Shown here one piece after another: positions 43,683-52,494 of a stretch of DNA of 64,000 nucleotides (position 1 is the first letter of the stretch; the number at the start of each line of letters is the position of its first letter). This DNA comes from Maribacter sp. (GTDB lineage Bacteria > Bacteroidota > Bacteroidia > Flavobacteriales > Flavobacteriaceae). The stretch spans positions 1-64,000 of the forward strand of contig JAHDDL010000002.1 of NCBI GenBank assembly GCA_020629415.1, in the 5' to 3' direction. The notes beneath the pieces were generated by a model. The model was not told the origin of the DNA. It saw nothing but the letters and a program-made list of their open reading frames with translations, and searched no databases. Both the position numbers and the translations under genes were made by a program.

Positions 43683-46091
43683 TTAAAATTTAAAGTTATA
43701 GGTAATGGATGGTACAATTCCGAAAATAGCGGTTCTGGTAGCCTCATTTGCCCCCGTTTCAATATTCTGCCCAAAGGATACCGAAGCAGCATTCTTGCGA
43801 TTATAGGCATTATAAATACCTAGTACCCACTCCCCTTTTAATTTGGCATTTGGCTTTCTGTTGGGCTTATAATTGACTGACAGATCTAAACGATGATACG
43901 CAGGTAAGCGATCGGAATTTCTATCGGAATAACTAGCAATGGAAACGCCCTCATACTCATATTGACCATTAGGATACGTAACAGGCCTACCCGTTTGAAA
44001 GACCAAATTGGTGCCAAAACTCCATTTATCGTTTAATCGATAGGCCCCGGATATAGAGACATCATGCGTTCTATCATAAGGAGTGTTGTACCAATTACCA
44101 TCATTAATACCCAAACCACCGGCATTACCACCGGGAGTTCGCTGCTCTGACTTGGATAGCGTATAGGAAATCCACCCCGTAAATTTACCTTCGTTCTTAC
44201 GGAATAAAAGCTCAAGTCCGTATGCCCTGGACTCCCCTTTTAATATTTCGGTTTCAATGGTATTCTGTCCAATAAGATCAGAACCATCTATGTAATCGAT
44301 TCTATTATCGGTATTCTTATAATAGATTTCAGCCTCCATGGAATACGCCTTGTTCTTAAAATTACGGAAATAGCCCAAGGCATATTGATTGGATAATTGC
44401 GGGTCTATGTATTGACCGCTTGGTGTCCAAACATCTAATGGCGTAGCTGAAGAAGTGTTGGATAATAGATGTATGTATTGTGCCACCCTAGAAAAGCCAG
44501 CCTTTAAAGAAGAATTGTCATTTATGGTATATGCCAATGACGCCCTAGGCTCCAAATTGCCAAAGGTCTTAATGGCGTCTCCCTTTTCGTATACCGTTTC
44601 ACCAATGGCCTCACCACGTTCATAAATACCAAGGTCCTCATTATAGACTACCGGTTGATTATTGGCATATTCCGTCATGGGCTGCCCCCCAAGTCTAGAA
44701 AATGCACTGTAGCGCAAACCGTATTTTGCAGTCAGCTTCTCCGTTAATTTATGTTCCGCATTTAAATACACTCCAGTTTCCAACGCCCTTTTCTTATCCA
44801 ATACCAAAGGATTGACAGATGACGTTTCGGTCGTTGGAATAATTTCCCCCGGATCAAACTCATAGTGTATGCCGCTTGCTCCAAAATCTAGCTTAAATGC
44901 ATCACTGAAGTAATACTTTAAGTCATATTTTAGATTGTAATTGGTAATGGACGACACCCAATCGAACTCCGCAGAGGTAATACCTAGCTCGTAGTCATAC
45001 TTACTATAAATAGCGGACAGGTTAGAAAAAAGTTTATCGTTAAAAATGTGGTTCCAACGCAGGTTTGCTGTTGAATTCCCATAAGAACTACTAAAATTTT
45101 CTCCCAGCTCAAAAGCATCGCGCCCAAAATAACCAGAAAGAAAAAGTCGGTTGTTCGTATTGATCTTATAATTCGTTTTTAAGTTTAGATCATAAAAACT
45201 TACGCTATTATCTTCCCCCGCAGCTTTTAATAACAGATCGGCATAAGAACGACGACCAGCAATTAAAAAAGAACCTTTCTCTTTAAACAAAGGTGCTTCT
45301 AGTGCCAAACGGCTAGATATGATACCAATGCCGCCCGTTGCAGCAAACCGTTTACTGTTACCGTCTTTCTGCCTAACATCTAACACCGACGAAACACGCC
45401 CACCATACCTTGCCGGTATACCACCTTTGTACAGTTTTACATCTTTAATGGCATCTGCATTGAAGACCGAGAAAAAACCGAACATGTGAGAGGTATTATA
45501 AATGATAGCCTCATCCAACAGAACCAGGTTTTGGTCGCCCGCACCGCCACGTACGTGAAAACCGCCGGTACCTTCACCGTTATTGGTTACTCCCGGTAGC
45601 ATTTGTAACGATTTTAAAATATCCACTTCACCCAGAACCACGGGCATTTGCTTAACCGTTTCAATGTTCATTTTGAGGACGCTCATTTCCGGTTTCCGTA
45701 ATACGGCAATTTCAGATTCCTCTGCCGTTACCTCTACTTCATCTAACTTGGTAGAAACTTCAGAAATTTCAAAATTGAAGTTTTGGTTTCTGTTCAGGTT
45801 TACATCTTGCTTAACATCACCATATCCCATATAGGTAATGAGTAAACGATAAGGTCCTTCTGGTGCGGTCAACGAATAAAATCCGTATTCATTGGTAACC
45901 ACCCCAATACTGGTACCCTCTAAAAAGACAGATGCCCCAAAAAGAGTTTCTCCGTTGTCAATGTCGGTAATTTTACCACTAATGGTATAATTTTCTTGGG
46001 CATGTAATTGAATGCCCGCAAATAGTAACATAAGCGCTGCCATACGTTTTAGCTGCCTTATGCATACTTGTTGATTTTGTTTTTTAATCAT
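43683..46091 (-). CDS. TonB-dependent outer-membrane receptor
   Basis: 802 aa. Signal peptide to about residue 32 (HAQE). Residues 35-120 are a CarboxypepD_reg-like domain (ISGKITDIDNGETLFGASV ... LITYMGYGDVKQDV). The plug follows (VLGEVDILKSLQMLPGVT, GAGDQNLVLLDEAIIYN) and then a 22-strand type barrel that ends in ITYNFKF. It imports a ligand using TonB energy. There is no N-terminal STN signalling domain, so direct control of the nearby ECF sigma factor in the FecA manner is unlikely. It forms an operon with the DUF4249 gene and diverges from the ECF sigma gene with 227 nt between. Confidence 0.92.
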   Translation of the reverse strand: MIKKQNQQVCIRQLKRMAALMLLFAGIQLHAQENYTISGKITDIDNGETLFGASVFLEGTSIGVVTNEYGFYSLTAPEGPYRLLITYMGYGDVKQDVNLNRNQNFNFEISEVSTKLDEVEVTAEESEIAVLRKPEMSVLKMNIETVKQMPVVLGEVDILKSLQMLPGVTNNGEGTGGFHVRGGAGDQNLVLLDEAIIYNTSHMFGFFSVFNADAIKDVKLYKGGIPARYGGRVSSVLDVRQKDGNSKRFAATGGIGIISSRLALEAPLFKEKGSFLIAGRRSYADLLLKAAGEDNSVSFYDLNLKTNYKINTNNRLFLSGYFGRDAFELGENFSSSYGNSTANLRWNHIFNDKLFSNLSAIYSKYDYELGITSAEFDWVSSITNYNLKYDLKYYFSDAFKLDFGASGIHYEFDPGEIIPTTETSSVNPLVLDKKRALETGVYLNAEHKLTEKLTAKYGLRYSAFSRLGGQPMTEYANNQPVVYNEDLGIYERGEAIGETVYEKGDAIKTFGNLEPRASLAYTINDNSSLKAGFSRVAQYIHLLSNTSSATPLDVWTPSGQYIDPQLSNQYALGYFRNFKNKAYSMEAEIYYKNTDNRIDYIDGSDLIGQNTIETEILKGESRAYGLELLFRKNEGKFTGWISYTLSKSEQRTPGGNAGGLGINDGNWYNTPYDRTHDVSISGAYRLNDKWSFGTNLVFQTGRPVTYPNGQYEYEGVSIASYSDRNSDRLPAYHRLDLSVNYKPNRKPNAKLKGEWVLGIYNAYNRKNAASVSFGQNIETGANEATRTAIFGIVPSITYNFKF

Positions 46092-46318
46092 GCTATTTGT
46101 TTAATTGATTGATGAACATTACTAATTGACAACATAATTTGTAAAAGGTTGCATGCTTAAGAAAGTTTTATCGAAATGGTAACATTCGCCCCTTTGGATC
46201 GTACTAACTTACAAGTCTATTAGTTTCAAATAAATTGTAGCAAAATGCAACTATCTAAAAAATTGGTTGTCTTTATCATAGAAACCAATTTTAGAGTACA
46301 AATAACCACCTAAATTCA

Positions 46319-46861
46319 TTGGAAACCGAAATTCGTTTTACGCATCGATCCCTTGTTGAGCGCAGCAAGACTGGCGATAGAACCTCGCAGTATCAACTGT
46401 ACGAGCTCTATGTTGATGCCATGTACAACGTTAGTATGCGGTTTTTGGGAATTAAGGAAGATGCCGAAGATATTGTGCAAGATAGTTTTGTAGATGCTTT
46501 CAAAAACCTGGATAGGTTTAAATATGAGTCTTCTTTTGGTGCTTGGTTAAAACGTATTGTCATAAATAAGAGTATTAACCATTTAAAGGTAAAGCGGCTA
46601 CCGCTTACCTCTATGGATGAGCATGAATACCACCTAACCGATGAAGTGGAAATTGAAAAAGTGAATGCCATGGATATTTTAAAAGTGAAATCTGGTATTG
46701 AAAAACTTCCATTAGGGTATAAGCAAATAATAAACCTATACCTATTGGAAGGATATGATCACAATGAGATTAGTGATGTTTTGGGCATAACCACATCTAC
46801 CTCTAAATCACAGTATCACAGAGCAAAAAAGAAATTAGTAGAAATTATAAACGGATTGTAA
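46319..46861 (+). CDS. ECF-type RNA polymerase sigma factor
   Basis: 180 aa from a TTG at 46319-46321; the N-terminus METEIRFTHRSLVERSKTGD fits the family and no closer ATG does. Region 2: LYELYVDAMYNVSMRFLG, EDAEDIVQDSFVDAFKNLDRF. Region 4: LPLGYKQIINLYLLEGYDHN and EISDVLGITTSTSKSQYHRAKKKL, the helix-turn-helix. It redirects RNA polymerase to its own regulon. The stop shares a base with the start of the next gene, whose product looks like its anti-sigma factor. A translationally coupled sigma/anti-sigma pair of this kind usually answers cell-envelope signals. Confidence 0.9.
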   Translation: METEIRFTHRSLVERSKTGDRTSQYQLYELYVDAMYNVSMRFLGIKEDAEDIVQDSFVDAFKNLDRFKYESSFGAWLKRIVINKSINHLKVKRLPLTSMDEHEYHLTDEVEIEKVNAMDILKVKSGIEKLPLGYKQIINLYLLEGYDHNEISDVLGITTSTSKSQYHRAKKKLVEIINGL

Positions 46862-47400
46862 TGGATCAATTTGAAAAACATATACGGGATAATAAAGCGG
46901 TCTTTGATGATCACAAGGCAGACCGTGCAAAAATGTGGGCAAATATTGCAGCGCAATTGAACGAAAATCCACCAAAGGTGGTACCGCTCTGGAAATCGCC
47001 CATGGTACGTATTGCTGCCAGTATAGTAATTCTGCTGGGAATTACCGGAATTGTTGGGCTTACCTTCTTTGGCAACCCCAATACACCAACCCATTATGTC
47101 TCTAAGGAACTACAGGATATAGATATGCATTACAAAGGTTTGGTAACCTACCAAGTACAATTAGTGCAAAACAACAATCAATTAACAGCGGCAGATAAAG
47201 AAGAGTTTCTGTCATTTATGGTAGAGCTTGATGCCGAATATGAGCAACTAAAACTTGAAATGCAGAACAATCTAGATAATGAACAGGTTTTGGCAGCCAT
47301 TGTTTCCAATTATAGAAAGCGCATAGAACTCATTGAAAATCTATTGCAGCAGCTAAACGAATCTAAAATTAAAGAAGACGATTATGGATATACTTTGTAA
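46861..47400 (+). CDS. Single-pass membrane protein, probable anti-sigma factor
   Basis: 179 aa. The N-terminal cytoplasmic part (MDQFEKHIRDNKAVFDDHKA) resembles the anti-sigma entry helices of Bacteroidota ECF systems. One membrane helix (about 51-72, MVRIAASIVILLGITGIVGL) and a periplasmic helical tail (LDAEYEQLKLEMQNNLDNE) follow. No zinc-binding HxxxCxxC motif is present. Overlap of one base with the ECF gene and 17 nt with the following gene supports one operon. Its function is deduced from position and topology only. Confidence 0.7.
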   Translation: MDQFEKHIRDNKAVFDDHKADRAKMWANIAAQLNENPPKVVPLWKSPMVRIAASIVILLGITGIVGLTFFGNPNTPTHYVSKELQDIDMHYKGLVTYQVQLVQNNNQLTAADKEEFLSFMVELDAEYEQLKLEMQNNLDNEQVLAAIVSNYRKRIELIENLLQQLNESKIKEDDYGYTL

Positions 47401-48472
47401 GAAGCTTAAGCTTTTCGCCTTGGCGATGCTGCTTGGTTTTACAGCCTTGGCACAAGAAAAGGTATCTAACGATATCTCTAAAACCTACCCTTTTACCAAC
47501 GCAGGAGAGCTTCATTTGGAAAATAAATACGGTGATATCAATATCTACGGATGGGTCAAGAATGAAGTCTCCATCACCGTCAATATTACGGTGACCGATA
47601 AGAAAAGGGAAAACGCCCAAGAGCTCTTGAATAGAATAAAACCTGTAATAAGACATAGTGATAAATTTATATCCGTTAACTATGAAATAGCGGATAAGAA
47701 CTCCGGATTTTTCTCTAACCTTTTTGAAAAAGCCAATCCGTTCGATTTTGACCGAAGCAATGTGCAAATTGATTATAAGGTTTACGTGCCCCAAAAAGTT
47801 GAACTAGAGGTCATCAATAAATTTGGCGATGTTTTTATTGAGGATTGGATAGGTATATTAATGGCAGATGTACAGCATGGAGATATGTGGATAAGCGATA
47901 ATTTGAATAAAGCGGATGTAAGTATCAAATATGGAAAGCTTAGGGCAAAAAATATCAATTATGCCAATATAGATATTACCAATGGCGGTTTGGATATGGA
48001 CCATGCGAATACCATGAGACTTAATAGTAGCGGTAGCAACATAGAAATACACCAAGTAGAGTCCCTTGAATTTTACTCTAATAAAGATGAAGTTGATATA
48101 CGGGAGATAGGTACTCTTTACGGCAATCTTAAATTTAGTAAACTACGCTTACATCGCCTTAAAAAGGATATTGATTTGAACTTAAAAATTTCAGATTTAT
48201 GGGTAAAGAATATCCTTTCTGCAACGTCTAAAATAAGCTTGGAGCAAGAATCATCTGAAATACACATCAATGTTATTAACTTTCCACATGTCTTCTCTGC
48301 AACTTTAGAAGAAGGTTTGGTAAGATTGCCAAAATCATTTCATGACGTAGATTCCAAAATGTTGGACAAGGGCAAAAAGTTACGTGAAATAAAGGCAAAA
48401 TATGGTAAAAAAGGACAAGGACACATTTCTATTTCAGGTAAAAAAGGGGTTGTTCTAATAAAAGAAATTTAA
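47384..48472 (+). CDS. Secreted DUF4097-like beta-helix protein
   Basis: 362 aa. Signal peptide (KLFALAMLLGFTALAQE) cleaved at about residue 24. The mature part opens with KTYPFTNAGELHLENKYGDINIYGW, the entry of the DUF4097 putative-adhesin fold, and continues as right-handed beta repeats (KYGKLRAKNINYANIDITNG; GNLKFSKLRLHRLKKDI). Likely periplasmic or surface-exposed. It is the third gene of the ECF operon and may be part of the sensed or regulated envelope function. The overlap with the anti-sigma gene suggests coupled expression. Confidence 0.72.
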   Translation: MDILCKKLKLFALAMLLGFTALAQEKVSNDISKTYPFTNAGELHLENKYGDINIYGWVKNEVSITVNITVTDKKRENAQELLNRIKPVIRHSDKFISVNYEIADKNSGFFSNLFEKANPFDFDRSNVQIDYKVYVPQKVELEVINKFGDVFIEDWIGILMADVQHGDMWISDNLNKADVSIKYGKLRAKNINYANIDITNGGLDMDHANTMRLNSSGSNIEIHQVESLEFYSNKDEVDIREIGTLYGNLKFSKLRLHRLKKDIDLNLKISDLWVKNILSATSKISLEQESSEIHINVINFPHVFSATLEEGLVRLPKSFHDVDSKMLDKGKKLREIKAKYGKKGQGHISISGKKGVVLIKEI

Positions 48473-48481
48473 TGGAATTAG

Positions 48482-48521
48482 AAAAAGCGATTAGTTATCT
48501 TGTATAAGCTAATCGCTTTTG
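48482..48521 (+). terminator. Rho-independent terminator of the ECF operon
   Basis: AAAAGCGATTAG (48483-48494) pairs with CTAATCGCTTTT (48509-48520), with a partly paired inner loop. It lies between the DUF4097-like gene and the convergent VOC gene. Confidence 0.87.
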
Positions 48522-48535
48522 TATCATAATCCAAT

Positions 48536-49048
48536 CTATTCTGAATACGCACCAGAAGAATAAGTTAGTTCATAACTGTGCGTGTATACTTCAAAAACAA
48601 TCCCAAAAGGGTCTTCAACATAACACATTTTATAGGGTTTGTCATTTGGGTAGTATGAACGTATAGGCATACGCTGTTTGCCTCCATGTGCCACAATTTT
48701 AGCGACCAAATCTTCTATATTTGGGTCTTGAATACAAAAATGAAATAATCCTGTATTGAAAGGATTAAATTCCGGTGCTTCTTTAACCCCATGAGGAAAA
48801 GAGAACAATTCTACACCTATACCATCTGAGGTAGACATATGTGCAATTTCAAACTCTTCCCAATCATTACCAAAAACATCAATACACATTAATCCGATCG
48901 CTGTTTCTTTTTCTTTTTTAATTTTTGATGGTTTCATAATTACGTACCAACCCATTACTTCTGAGTAAAATTCTACCGCTTTCTGTAAGTCCGGTACTGT
49001 AATGCCAATATGCGAAAATGATTTTGGGTATTCTTTATTCTTATCCAT
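48536..49048 (-). CDS. VOC (glyoxalase/dioxygenase-fold) family protein
   Basis: 170 aa. The paired beta-alpha-beta modules of the vicinal-oxygen-chelate fold are visible: FSHIGITVPDLQKAVEFYSEVMGW in the first half and HFCIQDPNIEDLVAKIVAHGG with MCYVEDPFGIVFEVYTHS in the second. The metal ligands could be His13, His near 108 and Glu near 155. Substrate unknown; lactoylglutathione lyase is a common label for such proteins but is not proven here. It diverges from an HxlR regulator gene (116 nt between), which probably controls it. Confidence 0.85.
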   Translation of the reverse strand: MDKNKEYPKSFSHIGITVPDLQKAVEFYSEVMGWYVIMKPSKIKKEKETAIGLMCIDVFGNDWEEFEIAHMSTSDGIGVELFSFPHGVKEAPEFNPFNTGLFHFCIQDPNIEDLVAKIVAHGGKQRMPIRSYYPNDKPYKMCYVEDPFGIVFEVYTHSYELTYSSGAYSE

Positions 49049-49164
49049 AGTTCTAATTTTACTGCAAAATAAATCTATATTTGCCTTATGGACAATAACT
49101 TACCCAAAAGTGCCATAGTTACCAAAAAGAGTAAAATATTGATTTTCAAATAATTAAATTTTAA

Positions 49165-49485
49165 ATGAACACTAAAAAATATTGCCCGTTAGACCATACG
49201 ATGAATCTAATTGGTACCAAATGGAAACCTATTGTACTTTTTCATTTATTGGATGGCGCATTACGATCGGGAGTATTACAGAAAAAAGTACCGGGAATAT
49301 CCAATAAAATGTTCACACAAACCGTACGCGAATTGGAAAAAGATGGCTTGGTAGAACGTATAGTGTATCCTGTTGTTCCTCCAAAAGTAGAATATGGTTT
49401 GACCGAACGTGGAAAATCCCTTAAAACTATTTTACTTAGTCTTGACTCATGGGGAGCCAATGACACCTCTAATAAGCTCGTTTAA
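49165..49485 (+). CDS. HxlR-family transcriptional regulator
   Basis: 106 aa winged helix-turn-helix. Cys6 in KKYCPLDHTMNLIGTKWK is the conserved HxlR cysteine, and IVLFHLLDGALRSGVLQKKV and FTQTVRELEKDGLVERI form the DNA-binding helices. YGLTERGKSLKTIL is the wing and the dimer helix. These regulators often respond to electrophiles or redox changes through the cysteine. The divergent VOC gene is the likely target, and the operator should lie within 49049-49164. Confidence 0.9.
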   Translation: MNTKKYCPLDHTMNLIGTKWKPIVLFHLLDGALRSGVLQKKVPGISNKMFTQTVRELEKDGLVERIVYPVVPPKVEYGLTERGKSLKTILLSLDSWGANDTSNKLV

Positions 49486-49614
49486 AAGTAATTAGAGGTA
49501 TGTTTACACAACAAAATGTAGAATTTTGGGTTTTATCTAAAAAATAGTGGTTTTTGGTGCAACTATTTGTTGCTTAGGTTGTCTATTAGATAATCAATCA
49601 AAAATCGAACAGTA

Positions 49615-50283
49615 ATGAAACCACTTCAATTTAGCCTTCTATTGTTTTTATTCCTGTCCGCCATGTGTAGCTACGGACAAGAGGAAACTGATGATTACCT
49701 TGAATTTAACGATCGCAACAATGTAGTACATGGCGTCTATGTTGGTATTCATATGGGCTTAGGAGAAGTTGAAAATGAAAGGGCCTATTTGGGGGGATTA
49801 AAAATTGCCTATGTTGCCAATCAACAGTTCGAAGTTGGATTTGCTGCCAATTTTTTATATTCCGAACAAGATATCTTTAACAATACACTCTCTAGATATG
49901 AAGATTTAATTGCTGTTTATGGCGGGTTACATTTAGAACCCATATTGTTCAGTAAGAAAAGAATTAATTTAAGTTTTCCGTTGTTGCTTGGAGCCGGTGC
50001 CGTAGGTTACGTGGACGCAACATATAGACACGACGATAATTTTGAAGAGGAACTTACCGAAGATGATTTTGATGAAGTATTTGTTGCCGAACCGGGAATA
50101 AATGCTCTTTTTAATATCTCTAGATACTTACAACTAGAAGCAGGTGTGAAATATCGTTTTTCTAGCAAAATAGAATTACCACCCACCAGAATTTCTAGAA
50201 TTAACGGCTTTTCAGCCGGTATAGGCATTAAAGTTGGCATATTTAATATGGGACGTAACCGTTATAAGAAAAACGTGCAATGA
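49615..50283 (+). CDS. Outer-membrane beta-barrel protein
   Basis: 222 aa. A signal peptide (MKPLQFSLLLFLFLSAMCSYGQE) precedes an eight- to ten-stranded barrel with alternating hydrophobic residues (NVVHGVYVGIHMGLGEV; YLQLEAGVKYRFSS). The chain ends GIKVGIFNMGRNRYKKNVQ, so the usual C-terminal aromatic is followed by a basic tail. Function unknown; it may be a structural porin-like protein. The next small gene overlaps by 4 nt, which suggests that the two are translated together. Confidence 0.78.
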   Translation: MKPLQFSLLLFLFLSAMCSYGQEETDDYLEFNDRNNVVHGVYVGIHMGLGEVENERAYLGGLKIAYVANQQFEVGFAANFLYSEQDIFNNTLSRYEDLIAVYGGLHLEPILFSKKRINLSFPLLLGAGAVGYVDATYRHDDNFEEELTEDDFDEVFVAEPGINALFNISRYLQLEAGVKYRFSSKIELPPTRISRINGFSAGIGIKVGIFNMGRNRYKKNVQ

Positions 50284-50474
50284 TCAACAGAAGAAAATCA
50301 AAAAAGCGTTACGCTAAAAAAGGTATAGACACGCAACACGTGTTCACTGAAAACAATCAGGTTTTCGTAAAGAACAAAGCTTCATACAAGGCAAATCCAA
50401 TAAGTGAATGGTCACCAATAACTTTTAAATGGGTGTCAATTGAAAAAGTTCAAGATCGTTTAGTACTTGAATAA
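50280..50474 (+). CDS. Small basic protein of unknown function
   Basis: 64 aa. MINRRKSKKRYAKKGIDTQH is strongly basic and the rest is polar (ISEWSPITFKWVSIEKVQDR). There is no signal peptide. The ATGA overlap with the preceding outer-membrane gene is the main evidence that it is real. No family is recognised. It may be an RNA- or membrane-associated small protein. Confidence 0.55.
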   Translation: MINRRKSKKRYAKKGIDTQHVFTENNQVFVKNKASYKANPISEWSPITFKWVSIEKVQDRLVLE

Positions 50475-50511
50475 TCCAGAACCTAGTTATATTTGAGGTC
50501 AAGCTTGCACC

Positions 50512-50937
50512 ATGTCAATGACCACAAAAATAATTGAGATTTCTGCCGCAGACACACTACCTATAAGACATTTGGTTATGTGGCCAAATCAACCATTGGA
50601 CTACGTAAAGCTTCCAAAAGACCATGAAGGTCTGCATTACGGACTATTTATAGAACACAAACTTATATCGGTTCTTTCTTTATTTATTGATGGCGATGAA
50701 GGTCAATTTCGAAAATTTGCTACCTTAGAAGACTACCAAGGTAAAGGCTATGGAAGCATATTATTGGAAGAAATAATGCACATTGCCAATACTAAAAAAT
50801 TGACAAAAATTTGGTGTAATGCCAGACAGAACAAAAGCACCTTTTACACCAAATTCCAAATGCACAAAACCAATAAAACCTATGTGAAAGGGGGAATAGA
50901 TTTCGTAATCATGGAAAGAACTTTTGAATATGAGTAA
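50512..50937 (+). CDS. GNAT-family N-acetyltransferase
   Basis: 141 aa. The acetyl-CoA binding loop is in FRKFATLEDYQGKGYGSILLEEIMHIA (motif A, Q-x-x-G-x-G), with LTKIWCNARQNKSTFYTKF as motif B. The fold begins at IIEISAADTLPIRHLVMWP. The acceptor substrate is not predictable. The start could be 50512 or the Met two codons later. It overlaps the methyltransferase gene by 8 nt, so the two form an operon that converges on the his operon. Confidence 0.88.
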   Translation: MSMTTKIIEISAADTLPIRHLVMWPNQPLDYVKLPKDHEGLHYGLFIEHKLISVLSLFIDGDEGQFRKFATLEDYQGKGYGSILLEEIMHIANTKKLTKIWCNARQNKSTFYTKFQMHKTNKTYVKGGIDFVIMERTFEYE

Positions 50938-51667
50938 AGAGTATGACCAAATAACAGCCCTGCATTACGCAGCTTATAGACCTTCTTTACATGAAGATAT
51001 TTTAAAAATGTACCTTCCTACTACCCCTAAAAGTAATTTTGGATTAGACATTGGTTGCGGTACCGGGCAATCTGCCATAGCCCTATCCAAATTTTGCAAT
51101 AACGTAATTGGTGTTGACCCAAGTAAAGAGATGATCAAAAAGTCCATTAAACACACTGGCGTTAGCTATGAGTTAATGCAAACCAAAACCCTGAACTTTG
51201 ACAGTGAAAGGTTTGATATCATTACGTTTGCAGGGTCATTATTTTATGCAAAATCTCAAGAACTATTAGATGAATGCATAAGGGTATCAAAAGCTAATTC
51301 CCTCATCATAGCTTATGATTTTGAAATTCTTTTGACAGATATATTAAAACTGCTTGGCGTAGGTACAGAAACAGGTGTGACTTCTGACTATGATCATGAA
51401 ATCAACTTTTCTGGACTACATACCACGAACGTACATTTAAATAGCCAGTATAAACAGTCAATTCGCTTTGATATCACAGTAGCCGATTTAGCACATGTGT
51501 TGTTGTCCTCTAAAAACGACTACACAACAATGGCCAATACTTTTGGAACAGAAAATTTATTTGAAAAGCTACAACAAGAATTAGAAACCAAGTTGAATAC
51601 AACCCATCCTACAATAAAAGCAAACACATTTTTAAGCGCATATACGGTAAAAATATATGGGTTGTAA
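50930..51667 (+). CDS. SAM-dependent methyltransferase
   Basis: 245 aa from the ATG at 50930-50932; a TTG two codons earlier is less likely. FGLDIGCGTGQSAIALSKF is the glycine-rich motif I that binds S-adenosylmethionine, NVIGVDPSKEMI is motif II, and FDIITFAGSLFYA follows as motif III. This is the class I fold of the UbiE/Methyltransf_11 group. The substrate is unknown. The gene overlaps the GNAT gene upstream and ends 3 nt from the convergent hisIE stop, leaving no room for a terminator. Confidence 0.88.
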   Translation: MSKEYDQITALHYAAYRPSLHEDILKMYLPTTPKSNFGLDIGCGTGQSAIALSKFCNNVIGVDPSKEMIKKSIKHTGVSYELMQTKTLNFDSERFDIITFAGSLFYAKSQELLDECIRVSKANSLIIAYDFEILLTDILKLLGVGTETGVTSDYDHEINFSGLHTTNVHLNSQYKQSIRFDITVADLAHVLLSSKNDYTTMANTFGTENLFEKLQQELETKLNTTHPTIKANTFLSAYTVKIYGL

Positions 51668-51670
51668 AGA

Positions 51671-52279
51671 TTATTTTTTACGTTTCATCAATTCAGCCTC
51701 AATATCTTTAAGTGTAAAACCTTTTGCTTGTAAGAGCATTAGATAATGAAACAATAAGTCGGCACTTTCGTACAAGAAAAGCTCATCATTATTATCCATA
51801 GCCTCAATTACAGTTTCAACGGCCTCCTCTCCCACTTTCTGGGCTACTTTATTAATGCCTTTTGCAAATAAGGAAGCTACATATGATTTTTCTCCATCGG
51901 CATTCGTGCGTCTTTGTTCAATAGTTGATTCCAATTCAGAAAAGAACCCAAAGTTTGAATCATTGCTTTCTTTCCAACAAGTATCGGTACCTGTGTGGCA
52001 TGTAGGACCTATAGGATTTACCGAAATTAATAATGAATCTTGATCACAATCATTTTTAATGGATACCAAATTTAGAAAATTGCCACTTTCCTCACCTTTG
52101 GTCCACAATCGGTTTTTAGATCTACTAAAGAAAGTAACCTTACCCGTTTCGGTGGTTTTACTTAGCGCTTCAGCATTCATGTAGCCCAACATTAATACGT
52201 TTTTAGTACGTGCATCTTGTATGATTGCAGGTATTAATCCGTCATTTGTTTTATTCCAATCCGGTGTTTTAAACTCCAT
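51671..52279 (-). CDS. hisIE: Bifunctional phosphoribosyl-AMP cyclohydrolase/phosphoribosyl-ATP pyrophosphatase
   Basis: 202 aa catalysing steps 2 and 3 of histidine synthesis. The HisI half (1-105) has LMLGYMNAEALSKT, VTFFSRSKNRLWTKGEESGN and the zinc site GPTCHTGTDTCW. The HisE half (from about 110) has the all-alpha NTP-pyrophosphatase helices (KGINKVAQKVGEEAVETVIEA, LFLYESADLLFHYLMLL). Fusion of the two is the normal state in Bacteroidota. It is the last gene of the operon and is separated from hisF by a 215-nt repeat-bearing gap. Confidence 0.95.
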   Translation of the reverse strand: MEFKTPDWNKTNDGLIPAIIQDARTKNVLMLGYMNAEALSKTTETGKVTFFSRSKNRLWTKGEESGNFLNLVSIKNDCDQDSLLISVNPIGPTCHTGTDTCWKESNDSNFGFFSELESTIEQRRTNADGEKSYVASLFAKGINKVAQKVGEEAVETVIEAMDNNDELFLYESADLLFHYLMLLQAKGFTLKDIEAELMKRKK

Positions 52280-52280
52280 A

Positions 52281-52305
52281 TGTATTGTATTGTATTGTAT
52301 TGTAT
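52281..52305. repeat. (TGTAT)5 pentanucleotide tandem repeat
   Basis: Five perfect TGTAT units lie directly before the hisIE start codon (ATG at 52277-52279, minus strand), so they fall where its ribosome-binding region should be. Copy number could change the leader length or its pairing. Confidence 0.85.
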
Positions 52306-52350
52306 TCTAATTTTATTTTAATTCTTTTCTAAGCCTTTAGTTCTGTCTAG

Positions 52351-52413
52351 GTCACTGAGCGTAGCCGAAGTGAAAATTCGTGTTCCAAAGCCTTCGACTG
52401 CGCCCAGGGTGAC
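52351..52413. repeat. REP-like inverted repeat between hisF and hisIE
   Basis: GTCACTGAGCGTAGCCGAAG (52351-52370) and CCTTCGACTGCGCCCAGG with GTGAC (52391-52413) are imperfect inverse copies that would fold as a hairpin. A related word, TTCGGCTACGCTCAGTTAC, is found at 35028-35046. The element is of the kind dispersed in Flavobacteriia genomes. Confidence 0.75.
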
Positions 52414-52494
52414 ATTCTATCTAATGTCGGTCACTGTCACCTGTTACTGAAAACTGTAACTGCCAACTAACCACTTAGCGACTACTTATTGAAA

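Noticed and set aside
43679..43810. Long N-terminal extension of the DUF4249 gene
   Set aside because: It overlaps the receptor's 3' end by more than 100 nt, while the inner ATG gives a perfect lipoprotein signal.
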